This document shows positions 35,470-42,232 of a DNA stretch of 47,658 nucleotides, in pieces. The position numbers were made by a program, and so were the translations under genes. The notes beneath the pieces are model-generated. The model searched no databases. It saw only the letters and a list, made by a program, of their open reading frames with translations, and had not been told where the DNA came from. The stretch lies in NCBI RefSeq assembly GCF_001766675.1, contig NZ_MJLT01000011.1:6440-54097 (forward strand). The letters run 5' to 3'. The DNA comes from Arthrobacter sp. SW1. Lineage in GTDB: Bacteria > Actinomycetota > Actinomycetes > Actinomycetales > Micrococcaceae. How positions within the stretch are numbered: the stretch's first letter is position 1; each line of letters opens with the position of its first letter.

Positions 35470-37053
35470 ATGAGCCACGATCTGACAACGACGGCGGGAA
35501 AGATTGCCGATTTCCGCGACCGCCAGGCCCGTGCGGAACAGCCCTCCGGCCCCGAAGCCATCGAAAAGCAGCACGCCCGCGGCAAGAACACCGCCCGCGA
35601 ACGGATCGACCTGCTGCTGGACGAAGGCTCCTTCGTTGAGTTCGACGCCCTCGCCGTCCACCGCTCCACCGCCTTCGGCATGGAAAAGAAGAAGCCGCTG
35701 GGCGACGGCGTCGTCTCCGGCTACGGCACCGTGGACGGCCGCCTCGTGGCCATCTACAGCCAGGAGTTCAGCGTCTATGGCGGCTCGCTGAGCCAGGTCA
35801 ACGGCGAAAAGATCGTCAAGGTCCAGGAGTTCGCCCTCCGCAACGGCTGCCCGATGATCGGCATCAACGACGGCGGCGGCGCCCGCATCCAGGAGGGCGT
35901 GGCCTCACTGGCGATGTTCGCCGATATCTTCCGCAACAACGTCCATTCCTCCGGAGTCATTCCGCAGATCTCCCTCATCATGGGGCCGTGCGCCGGCGGC
36001 GCGGCGTACTCCCCCGCCCTCACCGACTACGTGGTGATGGTGGACAAGACCTCCCACATGTTCATCACGGGCCCGGACGTCATCAAGACCGTCACGGGCG
36101 AAGACGTGGACATGGAAACCCTGGGCGGCGCCCGCCAGCACAACGCCACCACCGGAACCTCCACCTACCTGGCCAGCGACGAAACGGACGCCATCGAGTT
36201 CGTCCGCGAACTGCTGGACTTCCTGCCGTCGAACAACCTGTCCGAAGCCCCGGTACTGGAGCACGGCCAGGAGCTTGAACTCGACGCCGACGACCTCGCA
36301 CTGGACACCCTCATCCCGGATTCGGCCAACCAGCCGTACGACATGCGCAAGGTGATCGAGCAGATCGTGGATGACGCGCACTTCCTGGAGATGCAGTCCC
36401 TCTACGCGCCGAACGTCATCATCGGTTACGGCCGCGTCGAAGGGCACACTGTTGGCATCGTGGCGAACCAGCCCATGCAGTTCGCCGGCACCCTGGACAT
36501 CGCGGCCTCCGAAAAGGCGGCGCGCTTCGTCCGCCATTGCGACGCCTTCAACATCCCGATCATCACCTTGGTGGACGTCCCCGGCTTCCTTCCCGGCAAG
36601 GACCAGGAATTCCAGGGCATCATCCGCCGCGGCGCCAAGCTCCTCTACGCCTACGCCGAGGCCACGGTTCCGAAGCTGACCGTCATCACCCGCAAGGCTT
36701 ACGGCGGAGCGTACATCGTGATGGGCTCCAAGAAGCTCGGCGCGGACCTGAACCTTGCCTGGCCGACGGCCCAGATCGGCGTCATGGGCGCCCAGGGCGC
36801 CGTCAACATCCTCTACCGCCGCGACCTCGCCGCGGTTGCCGAGGCCGGCGGCGACGTCGAAGCCCGGCGCGCCGAGATCATCCAGCAGTACGAAGAGGAA
36901 CTCCTCAACCCGTACCAGGCCGCCGAACTCGGCTACGTTGACGCCGTCGTCGCCCCGTCCGACACCCGCGTGCAGATCATCAAGGGCCTGCGCGCCCTGC
37001 GCGACAAGCGCGCCAGCCTGCCCACCAAGAAGCACGGGAACATCCCGCTGTGA
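35470..37053 (+). CDS. accD: Acyl-CoA carboxylase beta subunit (carboxyltransferase)
   Basis: A 527-residue carboxyltransferase of the AccD/PccB group that moves the carboxyl group from carboxybiotin to acetyl- or propionyl-CoA. Both halves of the crotonase-like fold are present. The first has [20 protein letters not shown] and [12 protein letters not shown]; the second has [26 protein letters not shown] and [14 protein letters not shown]. The ATG at 35470 has GGAGAG 5 bases upstream. The next gene, accE, overlaps its stop. Long-chain AccD4/5-type specificity cannot be told apart from PccB-type by eye. Control probably goes through the palindrome at 35338. Confidence 0.95.
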   Translation: MSHDLTTTAGKIADFRDRQARAEQPSGPEAIEKQHARGKNTARERIDLLLDEGSFVEFDALAVHRSTAFGMEKKKPLGDGVVSGYGTVDGRLVAIYSQEFSVYGGSLSQVNGEKIVKVQEFALRNGCPMIGINDGGGARIQEGVASLAMFADIFRNNVHSSGVIPQISLIMGPCAGGAAYSPALTDYVVMVDKTSHMFITGPDVIKTVTGEDVDMETLGGARQHNATTGTSTYLASDETDAIEFVRELLDFLPSNNLSEAPVLEHGQELELDADDLALDTLIPDSANQPYDMRKVIEQIVDDAHFLEMQSLYAPNVIIGYGRVEGHTVGIVANQPMQFAGTLDIAASEKAARFVRHCDAFNIPIITLVDVPGFLPGKDQEFQGIIRRGAKLLYAYAEATVPKLTVITRKAYGGAYIVMGSKKLGADLNLAWPTAQIGVMGAQGAVNILYRRDLAAVAEAGGDVEARRAEIIQQYEEELLNPYQAAELGYVDAVVAPSDTRVQIIKGLRALRDKRASLPTKKHGNIPL

Positions 37054-37292
37054 GCACCGGATCCGTAGACCCGAAGACGGCACCCGACGCGCCGGAGGCT
37101 CCCCTCTTTTCGGTGGTCAAGGGCAATCCGACACCGGAAGAGCTCGCCGCGCTGGCAGCCGTCGTCGCGTCCCTCTCCGTGCCTGCCGCCCCGGCACCGG
37201 CCAAGCCGAGCGTCCGGCACTGGGTGCGGCGCCAGCGCCTGCGCCTGGACCCGACGCCGGGCCCCGGCGCCTGGCGCCGCAGCAAGGGGTAG
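37050..37292 (+). CDS. accE: Acyl-CoA carboxylase epsilon subunit
   Basis: An 80-residue protein typical of actinobacterial AccE/PccE, which stabilises or stimulates the alpha-beta carboxylase complex. Recognisable parts are [20 protein letters not shown] and the basic C-terminal W-x-R stretch (HWVRRQRLR). The GTG at 37050 overlaps the accD stop (GTGA), so the two are translated together. Confidence 0.92.
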   Translation: MSTGSVDPKTAPDAPEAPLFSVVKGNPTPEELAALAAVVASLSVPAAPAPAKPSVRHWVRRQRLRLDPTPGPGAWRRSKG

Positions 37293-37322
37293 CCGGCAGC
37301 CGGTCGAGGGCCCGGGCGGGGA

Positions 37323-37376
37323 GTTTCCGGGAAACGTTCAGCAACCCTTTCAGAAATCTCCTGTGCGGGCTACGCT
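37323..37376 (+). promoter_or_regulatory. Promoter of the DUF885 gene
   Basis: TACGCT (37371-37376) lies 6 bases before the GTG start, and TTTCAG (37348-37353) lies 17 bp upstream of it as a weak -35. No Shine-Dalgarno is seen, so the mRNA is probably leaderless. Just upstream is an inverted repeat GTTTCCGGGAAAC (37323-37335) that could be an operator or a remnant terminator. Confidence 0.55.
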
Positions 37377-37382
37377 CGACAG

Positions 37383-39068
37383 GTGACTACTGAAAACACT
37401 TCTCCGGTTCGTTCCAAGACCGCCATCGACGCCGTTGCCGATGCGTACACCGAGACGCTCCTGGCGTTGAACCCCGGCCTCGCCACCACCCTGGGCATCC
37501 CGGGCCATGAGAGCGAGTACCAGGACTTCTCCCCTGCCGGGGCCGACGCCTTCGCCGCTGCCGCCCGGGACACCCTGGACAAGCTCGCCGGCCTGGAGCC
37601 GGCCGACGCCTCCGACGTCATCACCCTCGACGCCATGCGCGAACGCCTCGGACTGCAGCTGGAATTCCACGAATCCGGCTGGGGCGCGGCCGAGCTGAAC
37701 AACATCGCCTCCCCAGCGCAGGACATCCGCGCCGTCTTCGACCTCATGCCCACGGCTACGGCACAGGACTGGGAGCACATCGCCGCCCGCGCCGCCAATG
37801 TGCCCGGCGCCATCGACGGCTACATCGCCTCCCTGCGCTCGGCCAAAGACGCCGGCAAGGTCGCCGCCGCACGCCAGGTGCGGATCGTCATCGAACAGAC
37901 CAGCAAGTACGCCGCCGAAGACGGCTTCTTCGCCAAGCTCGCAGCGGACGCGGCGATCGACGGCTCACCGCTCCCCGCGGAACTGCAGGACAAGCTCGAC
38001 GCCGGTGCCGCCGTCGCGCGTTCCGCTTACGCCGGGCTGGCCGCCTTCCTCGAAGAAGAACTGCTGCCGCACGCCCCGGAGAAGGACGCCGTGGGCCGCG
38101 AACGCTACGCCCTGGCTTCGCGCACCTTCCTGGGCGCCACGGTGGACCTTGAGGAAACCTACGCGTGGGGCGTGCAGGAACTGCAGCGCCTGATCGCCGA
38201 GCAGGAGCGTGTGGCGGAGCAGATCAAGCCCGGGGCCACGATCGAAGAGGCCAAGGAAATCCTGGACAACGACCCCGCCCGGCAGATCAAGGGCACAGAC
38301 GCCCTGCAGGCCTGGATGCAGGAACTTTCCGACCGCGCCGTAGCCGACCTCGCCGACGTCCACTTCGAGATCCCGGACGTCATGAAGACCCTCGAATGCA
38401 AGATCGCCCCCACCGACGAAGGCGGCATCTACTACACCGGCCCGGCGGACGACTTCTCGCGTCCGGGGCGCATGTGGTGGTCCGTGCCCGCCGGCGAGGA
38501 CACCTTCACCACCTGGGCGGAGACGACGACGGTGTTCCACGAAGGCGTTCCGGGTCACCACCTGCAGGTGGCCACCGCCGTCTACCGCCGCGAGCTGCTG
38601 AACAACTGGCGCCGCAACATCTGCTGGGTGTCCGGCCACGGCGAAGGCTGGGCGCTGTACGCGGAGAAGCTCATGCTTGAGCTGGGCTACCTCAAGGATC
38701 CGGGCGACCACATGGGCATGCTGGACATGCAGCGCATGCGCGCCGCCCGCGTGGTGTTCGACATCGGCATGCACCTTGAACTGGAGATGCCCGAGGCCTG
38801 GGGCAGCGGAACCTGGACGCCGGAGAAGGGCTACGACTTCCTCCGCGCCAACCTGCCCATCAGCGAGGGCCAGCTCAAGTTCGAGTTCACCCGCTACCTC
38901 GGCTGGCCGGGACAGGCGCCGTCCTACAAGGTGGGGCAGCGGCTGTGGGAGGAGATCCGCGCGGAGCTGGAAAAACGCGAAGGATTCGACCTCAAGGCCT
39001 TCCACACCGACGCCCTGAACATCGGATCGGTGGGCCTCGATACGCTCCGCCGGGCGCTGCTCGGCTGA
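37383..39068 (+). CDS. DUF885 family protein, probable metallopeptidase
   Basis: Encodes 561 residues, a usual length for DUF885. The family signature HEGVPGHH is at 386-393 (H386, E387, H392, H393), followed by an E-x-x-x-Y type helix (HGEGWALYAEKLMLELG). This arrangement suggests a zinc-dependent peptidase fold, though substrates are poorly known. No signal peptide or membrane helix is seen, so it should be cytoplasmic. The GTG at 37383 lies exactly 6 bases after a TACGCT hexamer and has no ribosome site. It is transcribed alone, with a hairpin 11 bp after the stop. Confidence 0.9.
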   Translation: MTTENTSPVRSKTAIDAVADAYTETLLALNPGLATTLGIPGHESEYQDFSPAGADAFAAAARDTLDKLAGLEPADASDVITLDAMRERLGLQLEFHESGWGAAELNNIASPAQDIRAVFDLMPTATAQDWEHIAARAANVPGAIDGYIASLRSAKDAGKVAAARQVRIVIEQTSKYAAEDGFFAKLAADAAIDGSPLPAELQDKLDAGAAVARSAYAGLAAFLEEELLPHAPEKDAVGRERYALASRTFLGATVDLEETYAWGVQELQRLIAEQERVAEQIKPGATIEEAKEILDNDPARQIKGTDALQAWMQELSDRAVADLADVHFEIPDVMKTLECKIAPTDEGGIYYTGPADDFSRPGRMWWSVPAGEDTFTTWAETTTVFHEGVPGHHLQVATAVYRRELLNNWRRNICWVSGHGEGWALYAEKLMLELGYLKDPGDHMGMLDMQRMRAARVVFDIGMHLELEMPEAWGSGTWTPEKGYDFLRANLPISEGQLKFEFTRYLGWPGQAPSYKVGQRLWEEIRAELEKREGFDLKAFHTDALNIGSVGLDTLRRALLG

Positions 39069-39079
39069 GACATATGCCA

Positions 39080-39109
39080 CGTTGTTCCCCGGAATAACGT
39101 GAAGCTTCA
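39080..39109 (+). terminator. Hairpin after the DUF885 gene
   Basis: A 9-bp stem with one G-U pair (CGTTGTTCC with GGAATAACG, 39080-39099, 2-base gap) is followed directly by a 10-bp palindrome TGAAGCTTCA (39100-39109). There is no T run, so termination strength is uncertain. Confidence 0.45.
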
Positions 39110-39114
39110 TTGAG

Positions 39115-39215
39115 GTGACGGCCGTTTCTGGTATTCCAGTGACGGCCGTCACTTCATCTTTTTTGTCATATTTCTCAACACCCGCTCGCTCTGGTATTCC
39201 AGCAAGCCCTACCTT
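39115..39215 (+). promoter_or_regulatory. Repeat-rich control region of the symporter gene
   Basis: The 12-mer CTGGTATTCCAG, itself a near-palindrome, occurs at 39128-39139 and 39191-39202. Between them is a perfect 16-bp palindrome AGTGACGGCCGTCACT (39138-39153). Part of that palindrome (GTGACGGCCGT) is also directly repeated at 39115-39125. The second 12-mer lies just upstream of the -10 hexamer TACCTT (39210-39215), which ends 6 bases before the GTG start. Repressor binding there would block RNA polymerase. Confidence 0.65.
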
Positions 39216-39221
39216 GTTCGG

Positions 39222-40634
39222 GTGAGCAATACATCCAACCTTTCCCAGAGCGCCGGAAAGACTGCGTCCCGGCTTCCCAAGTGGGCAACGTCCTTCGGCG
39301 TGCAGATCATCGCCGCCCTCATCATCGGCCTGGTCCTCGGCCTCATCGCCAAATACACCGGCAGCACCAAGACAGCCCCCAACGGCCTTGGCGCCACCCT
39401 GCAGACCATCGGCTCGAGCTACGTCTCGCTGCTGCAGACGGCCGTTGTCCCGCTGATCTTCACCGCCGTCGTCAGCTCCATCGCGAACCTCCGCCAGGTA
39501 TCCAATGCGGCCAAGCTGGCGTGGAACACCTTGCTCTGGTTTGCCATCACCTCGCTCATCGCAGTGCTGATCGGCATCGGCTTGGGCGTGCTCTTCCAGC
39601 CCGGTACCGGCACCGGCATCAACAGCCAGGGCGAAGCTCCGGGCAAGGTGGGATCCTGGTGGGCGTTCCTCACCGGCCTGTTCCCCAAGAACTTCCTCGG
39701 TCTCGGCGCAAGCACCACCATCACCGACGAAACCGTCACCACTGCGGTGAACTTCAACGTGCTTCAGATCCTGGTGATCGCGATCGCCGTCGGCGTGGCC
39801 GCCCTCAAGGTGGGCAAGCAGGCCGAGCCGTTCCTGAACTTCAATGCCTCCGCGCTGGCCGTCATCCAGAAGGTCCTCTGGTGGATCATCCGGATCGCCC
39901 CGCTCGGTACCATCGGCCTGATCGGCAACGCCGTGGCCATCTACGGCTGGGACACCATCGGATCCCTGGGCAAGTTCACCGTGGCCATCTACGTGGGCCT
40001 CGCCCTGGTGCTGTTCGCCGTCTACCCGGTGCTGGTCCGCGCGCACGGGCTCTCCGTGAAGCAGTACTTCTCCGGCGTGTGGCCGGCCGTGCAGCTGGCC
40101 TTCGTTTCCCGTTCCTCGATCGGCACGCTGCCGCTCACCCAGCGCGTCACCGAACGGAACCTCGGCGTACCCAGCGGCTACGCATCGTTCGCCGTCCCGC
40201 TCGGCGCCACCACCAAGATGGACGGCTGCGCCGCGATCTACCCGGCCATCGCGGCGATCTTCGTGGCCCAGTTCTTCGGCATCAACCTGGACTTCAGCCA
40301 GTACCTGCTCATCGCCCTGGTGTCCGTCCTGGGTTCCGCCGCAACCGCCGGCACCACGGGTGCCGTGGTGATGCTGACCCTCACGCTATCCACGCTGGGA
40401 CTGCCGCTGGCCGGCGTCGGCCTGCTGCTCGCGATCGACCCGATCCTGGACATGGGCCGCACCGCGGTCAACGTGGCCGGCCAGGCCCTGGTTCCCACGA
40501 TCGTGGCCAAGCGCCAGGGCATCCTGGACGAGGAACTGTACAACGCCCCGCGCACCGGGACCGCCTTCGCGGATGACTCCGCCCCGGCCGGCACCCCCGA
40601 CGCCGGGCGCGAGCTGGCTGACGCCAGGTCCTGA
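39222..40634 (+). CDS. Dicarboxylate/amino acid:cation symporter (DAACS/GltP family)
   Basis: A 470-residue membrane transporter with about eight helices and two re-entrant hairpins. Family features include VSLLQTAVVPLIFTAVVSSI, the serine-rich hairpin SRSSIGTLP, and the segment PLGATTKMDG. The sodium-site motif NMDGT of GltPh is KMDGC here (K332 to C336), so ion coupling or substrate choice may differ. The second hairpin (GSAATAGTTGAVVML) is kept. The GTG at 39222 is predicted leaderless. It is transcribed alone, with a strong hairpin after the stop. The substrate is not predictable; glutamate, aspartate, C4-dicarboxylates or cystine are candidates. Confidence 0.92.
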   Translation: MSNTSNLSQSAGKTASRLPKWATSFGVQIIAALIIGLVLGLIAKYTGSTKTAPNGLGATLQTIGSSYVSLLQTAVVPLIFTAVVSSIANLRQVSNAAKLAWNTLLWFAITSLIAVLIGIGLGVLFQPGTGTGINSQGEAPGKVGSWWAFLTGLFPKNFLGLGASTTITDETVTTAVNFNVLQILVIAIAVGVAALKVGKQAEPFLNFNASALAVIQKVLWWIIRIAPLGTIGLIGNAVAIYGWDTIGSLGKFTVAIYVGLALVLFAVYPVLVRAHGLSVKQYFSGVWPAVQLAFVSRSSIGTLPLTQRVTERNLGVPSGYASFAVPLGATTKMDGCAAIYPAIAAIFVAQFFGINLDFSQYLLIALVSVLGSAATAGTTGAVVMLTLTLSTLGLPLAGVGLLLAIDPILDMGRTAVNVAGQALVPTIVAKRQGILDEELYNAPRTGTAFADDSAPAGTPDAGRELADARS

Positions 40635-40645
40635 CGCCTTACGAA

Positions 40646-40688
40646 TGAATCCCCGGGAGTTCACACTGAACTGTTCCCCGGGGATTCA
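40646..40688 (+). terminator. Terminator between symporter and YbjQ genes
   Basis: A 12-bp perfect inverted repeat (40646-40657 with 40677-40688) encloses an inner AGTTCA/TGAACT stem (40658-40672). It forms a long two-part hairpin starting 12 bp after the symporter stop. It is symmetrical and may work in either direction. The right half resembles the IS3 terminus at 47414. Confidence 0.7.
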
Positions 40689-40723
40689 CTCGTTTAACGG
40701 ACCCTTCCCGGTAGGCTCAGCGC

Positions 40724-41425
40724 ATGCTGATTGTCACCTCAAACGAAATCCCCGGCCACCGGATCGACGCCGTGTTCGGCGAGGTCATGGGCCTCACCGT
40801 GCGTTCCCGGGACATCGGATCCCAGATGCTCGCAGGCTTCCGGTCCCTGGGCGGCGGTGAACTTCCGGAGATGACCCGGGCCCTCTACGAAAGCCGCCAG
40901 GAAGTCATGGCCCGCATGGTCCAGGAAGCCCAGCAGCGGGGCGCCAACGCAATCATCGCCATGCGCTTCGACACATCTGAGATGGGAACCAACTGGACCG
41001 AGGTGTGTGCGTACGGCACGGCTGTTTACGCCATTCCACTCAAGGAAGGCGAGGCCGGCGCCACCGGCCAGTCGATCTACCTGAACAGCGCCGCTGCCCA
41101 GCAGCAGGCACAGGCCCAAGCACAGGCCGTACAGCAGGCGCAGGCCGCACAGCAGCAGGCCCAGGCGCACGCCGCGCAACAGCAGGCGGCCTTCCAGGCC
41201 CAACAGGCAGCGCTGCAGGCACAGCAGCAGGCGGCACAGCACGCAGCCGCGCAACAGCAGGCCGCACAGATCGCAGCCCAGCACCAGGCGGCGCAGCAGC
41301 AGGCAGCCCTCCAGGCCCAGCAAGAACAGGCCCGGCAGGAAGCGCAGGCCCGGCACGCAGCCCAGCAGGCTCCGCAAAGCGACGCGGAGGCGGGCCGGTC
41401 ACCCGACAACGAGCAGCGCCCCTAA
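40724..41425 (+). CDS. YbjQ-family protein with long Gln/Ala-rich tail
   Basis: Encodes 233 residues. Residues 1-107 are a YbjQ/UPF0145 domain (LIVTSNEIPGHRI, then GANAIIAMRFDTSEMG and the TEVCAYGTAV strand), a fold of unknown function that forms pentamers in known relatives. Residues about 120-220 are almost only Gln and Ala with a few His, Arg and Glu, arranged in QQAxAQ-like units. This is likely a helical or coiled-coil extension, which is not usual for the family. The ATG at 40724 lies 6 bases after TAGGCT (40712-40717), suggesting a leaderless mRNA. Confidence 0.88.
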   Translation: MLIVTSNEIPGHRIDAVFGEVMGLTVRSRDIGSQMLAGFRSLGGGELPEMTRALYESRQEVMARMVQEAQQRGANAIIAMRFDTSEMGTNWTEVCAYGTAVYAIPLKEGEAGATGQSIYLNSAAAQQQAQAQAQAVQQAQAAQQQAQAHAAQQQAAFQAQQAALQAQQQAAQHAAAQQQAAQIAAQHQAAQQQAALQAQQEQARQEAQARHAAQQAPQSDAEAGRSPDNEQRP

Positions 41426-41438
41426 GCTCGGCACCGTG

Positions 41439-41478
41439 AACGGCCGGTGGTTCCAGTCCCCTGGAACCACCGGCCGTT
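41439..41478 (+). terminator. Terminator after the YbjQ gene
   Basis: A perfect 18-bp inverted repeat (41439-41456 with 41461-41478, loop TCCC) begins 13 bp after the stop. It has no T run, but the stem is very stable. Confidence 0.7.
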
Positions 41479-41501
41479 GGCATTCCCGCCACAAAGTTAA
41501 C

Positions 41502-41531
41502 TTGCGCAGAGTGCAAAAATGCACTTAGTGT
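41502..41531 (+). promoter_or_regulatory. tetR promoter with embedded operator
   Basis: TTGCGC (41502-41507) and TAGTGT (41526-41531) are spaced 18 bp. The second hexamer ends 6 bases before the GTG start, so the mRNA is probably leaderless. The spacer contains the inverted repeat AGTGCA-AAAA-TGCACT (41510-41525), an ideal place for autorepression by the TetR protein encoded next. Confidence 0.7.
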
Positions 41532-41537
41532 AAAGAT

Positions 41538-42167
41538 GTGAGCACAGCTACCACTCCCAGCTCCCGCCGCGAGCTGAACAAGGCCGCCACCCGGCGGGCG
41601 ATCGCCGATGCCGCCCTGGCCCAGTTGCGCAGCAAAGGTGAAGGCAATTTCACGGTCGAAGACATCGCGGCCGAAGCCGGCGTATCCCGGCGGACGTTCT
41701 TCAACTACTTCACCGGCGTCGAATCGGCGCTGGCCTCGCTCGCGGACCGTTTCCTGGAACACGCCCTGGAACAGTTCCGGCTCCGGCCGGCCGAGGAACC
41801 CGTCCTCGAATCGGCCCGGGCGGCGCTGCTGGCACTGGCCGATCCGATGACGGCAGCGCCCATCGCGGAACTCTTCAGCCTGACCAGCTCCAGCCAGTCC
41901 CTCGGCCGCTGCGAACTCGAAGCGTGGGACCACTGCACGGACCAAATCATCGCCGCGGCCCGCGAACGGCTCGGAGCGGGCGCCGACGAACTGCAGCTGC
42001 GGGCCATGGCCGGATCGGTAATCGCCTGCGGCAAGGCCGCCATGAGCGTCTGGTTCGACGAACGCGGCGCAGACCTCTCCCCCGAATCCCTCGCAGTCTT
42101 CCGCGAACACCTTGTGACGGCCGTCGGCATGCTGGCCAACGGCTTCGCAGCACCCCAGCCCTCCTGA
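41538..42167 (+). CDS. TetR-family transcriptional regulator
   Basis: A 209-residue regulator. The N-terminal DNA-binding domain (about 12-60) has the typical helix-turn-helix FTVEDIAAEAGVSRRTFFNYF. The helical C-terminal part should bind a small ligand, and its sequence gives no hint of which one. The GTG at 41538 follows a promoter whose spacer is a palindrome. The gene directly precedes an MMPL exporter (65-bp gap) on the same strand, so it most likely represses itself and the exporter until an exported compound is sensed. Confidence 0.93.
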   Translation: MSTATTPSSRRELNKAATRRAIADAALAQLRSKGEGNFTVEDIAAEAGVSRRTFFNYFTGVESALASLADRFLEHALEQFRLRPAEEPVLESARAALLALADPMTAAPIAELFSLTSSSQSLGRCELEAWDHCTDQIIAAARERLGAGADELQLRAMAGSVIACGKAAMSVWFDERGADLSPESLAVFREHLVTAVGMLANGFAAPQPS

Positions 42168-42232
42168 CACACCTGCACACCCCCGCAGGCAGCAATCTCC
42201 CGACAGAACCACCCAAACAGATCGGTTCCACC

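Noticed and set aside
37965..40046. Minus-strand open frame of 693 codons opposite the DUF885 and symporter genes
   Set aside because: It crosses an intergenic control region and two clear plus-strand genes, with a composition typical of an antisense frame.
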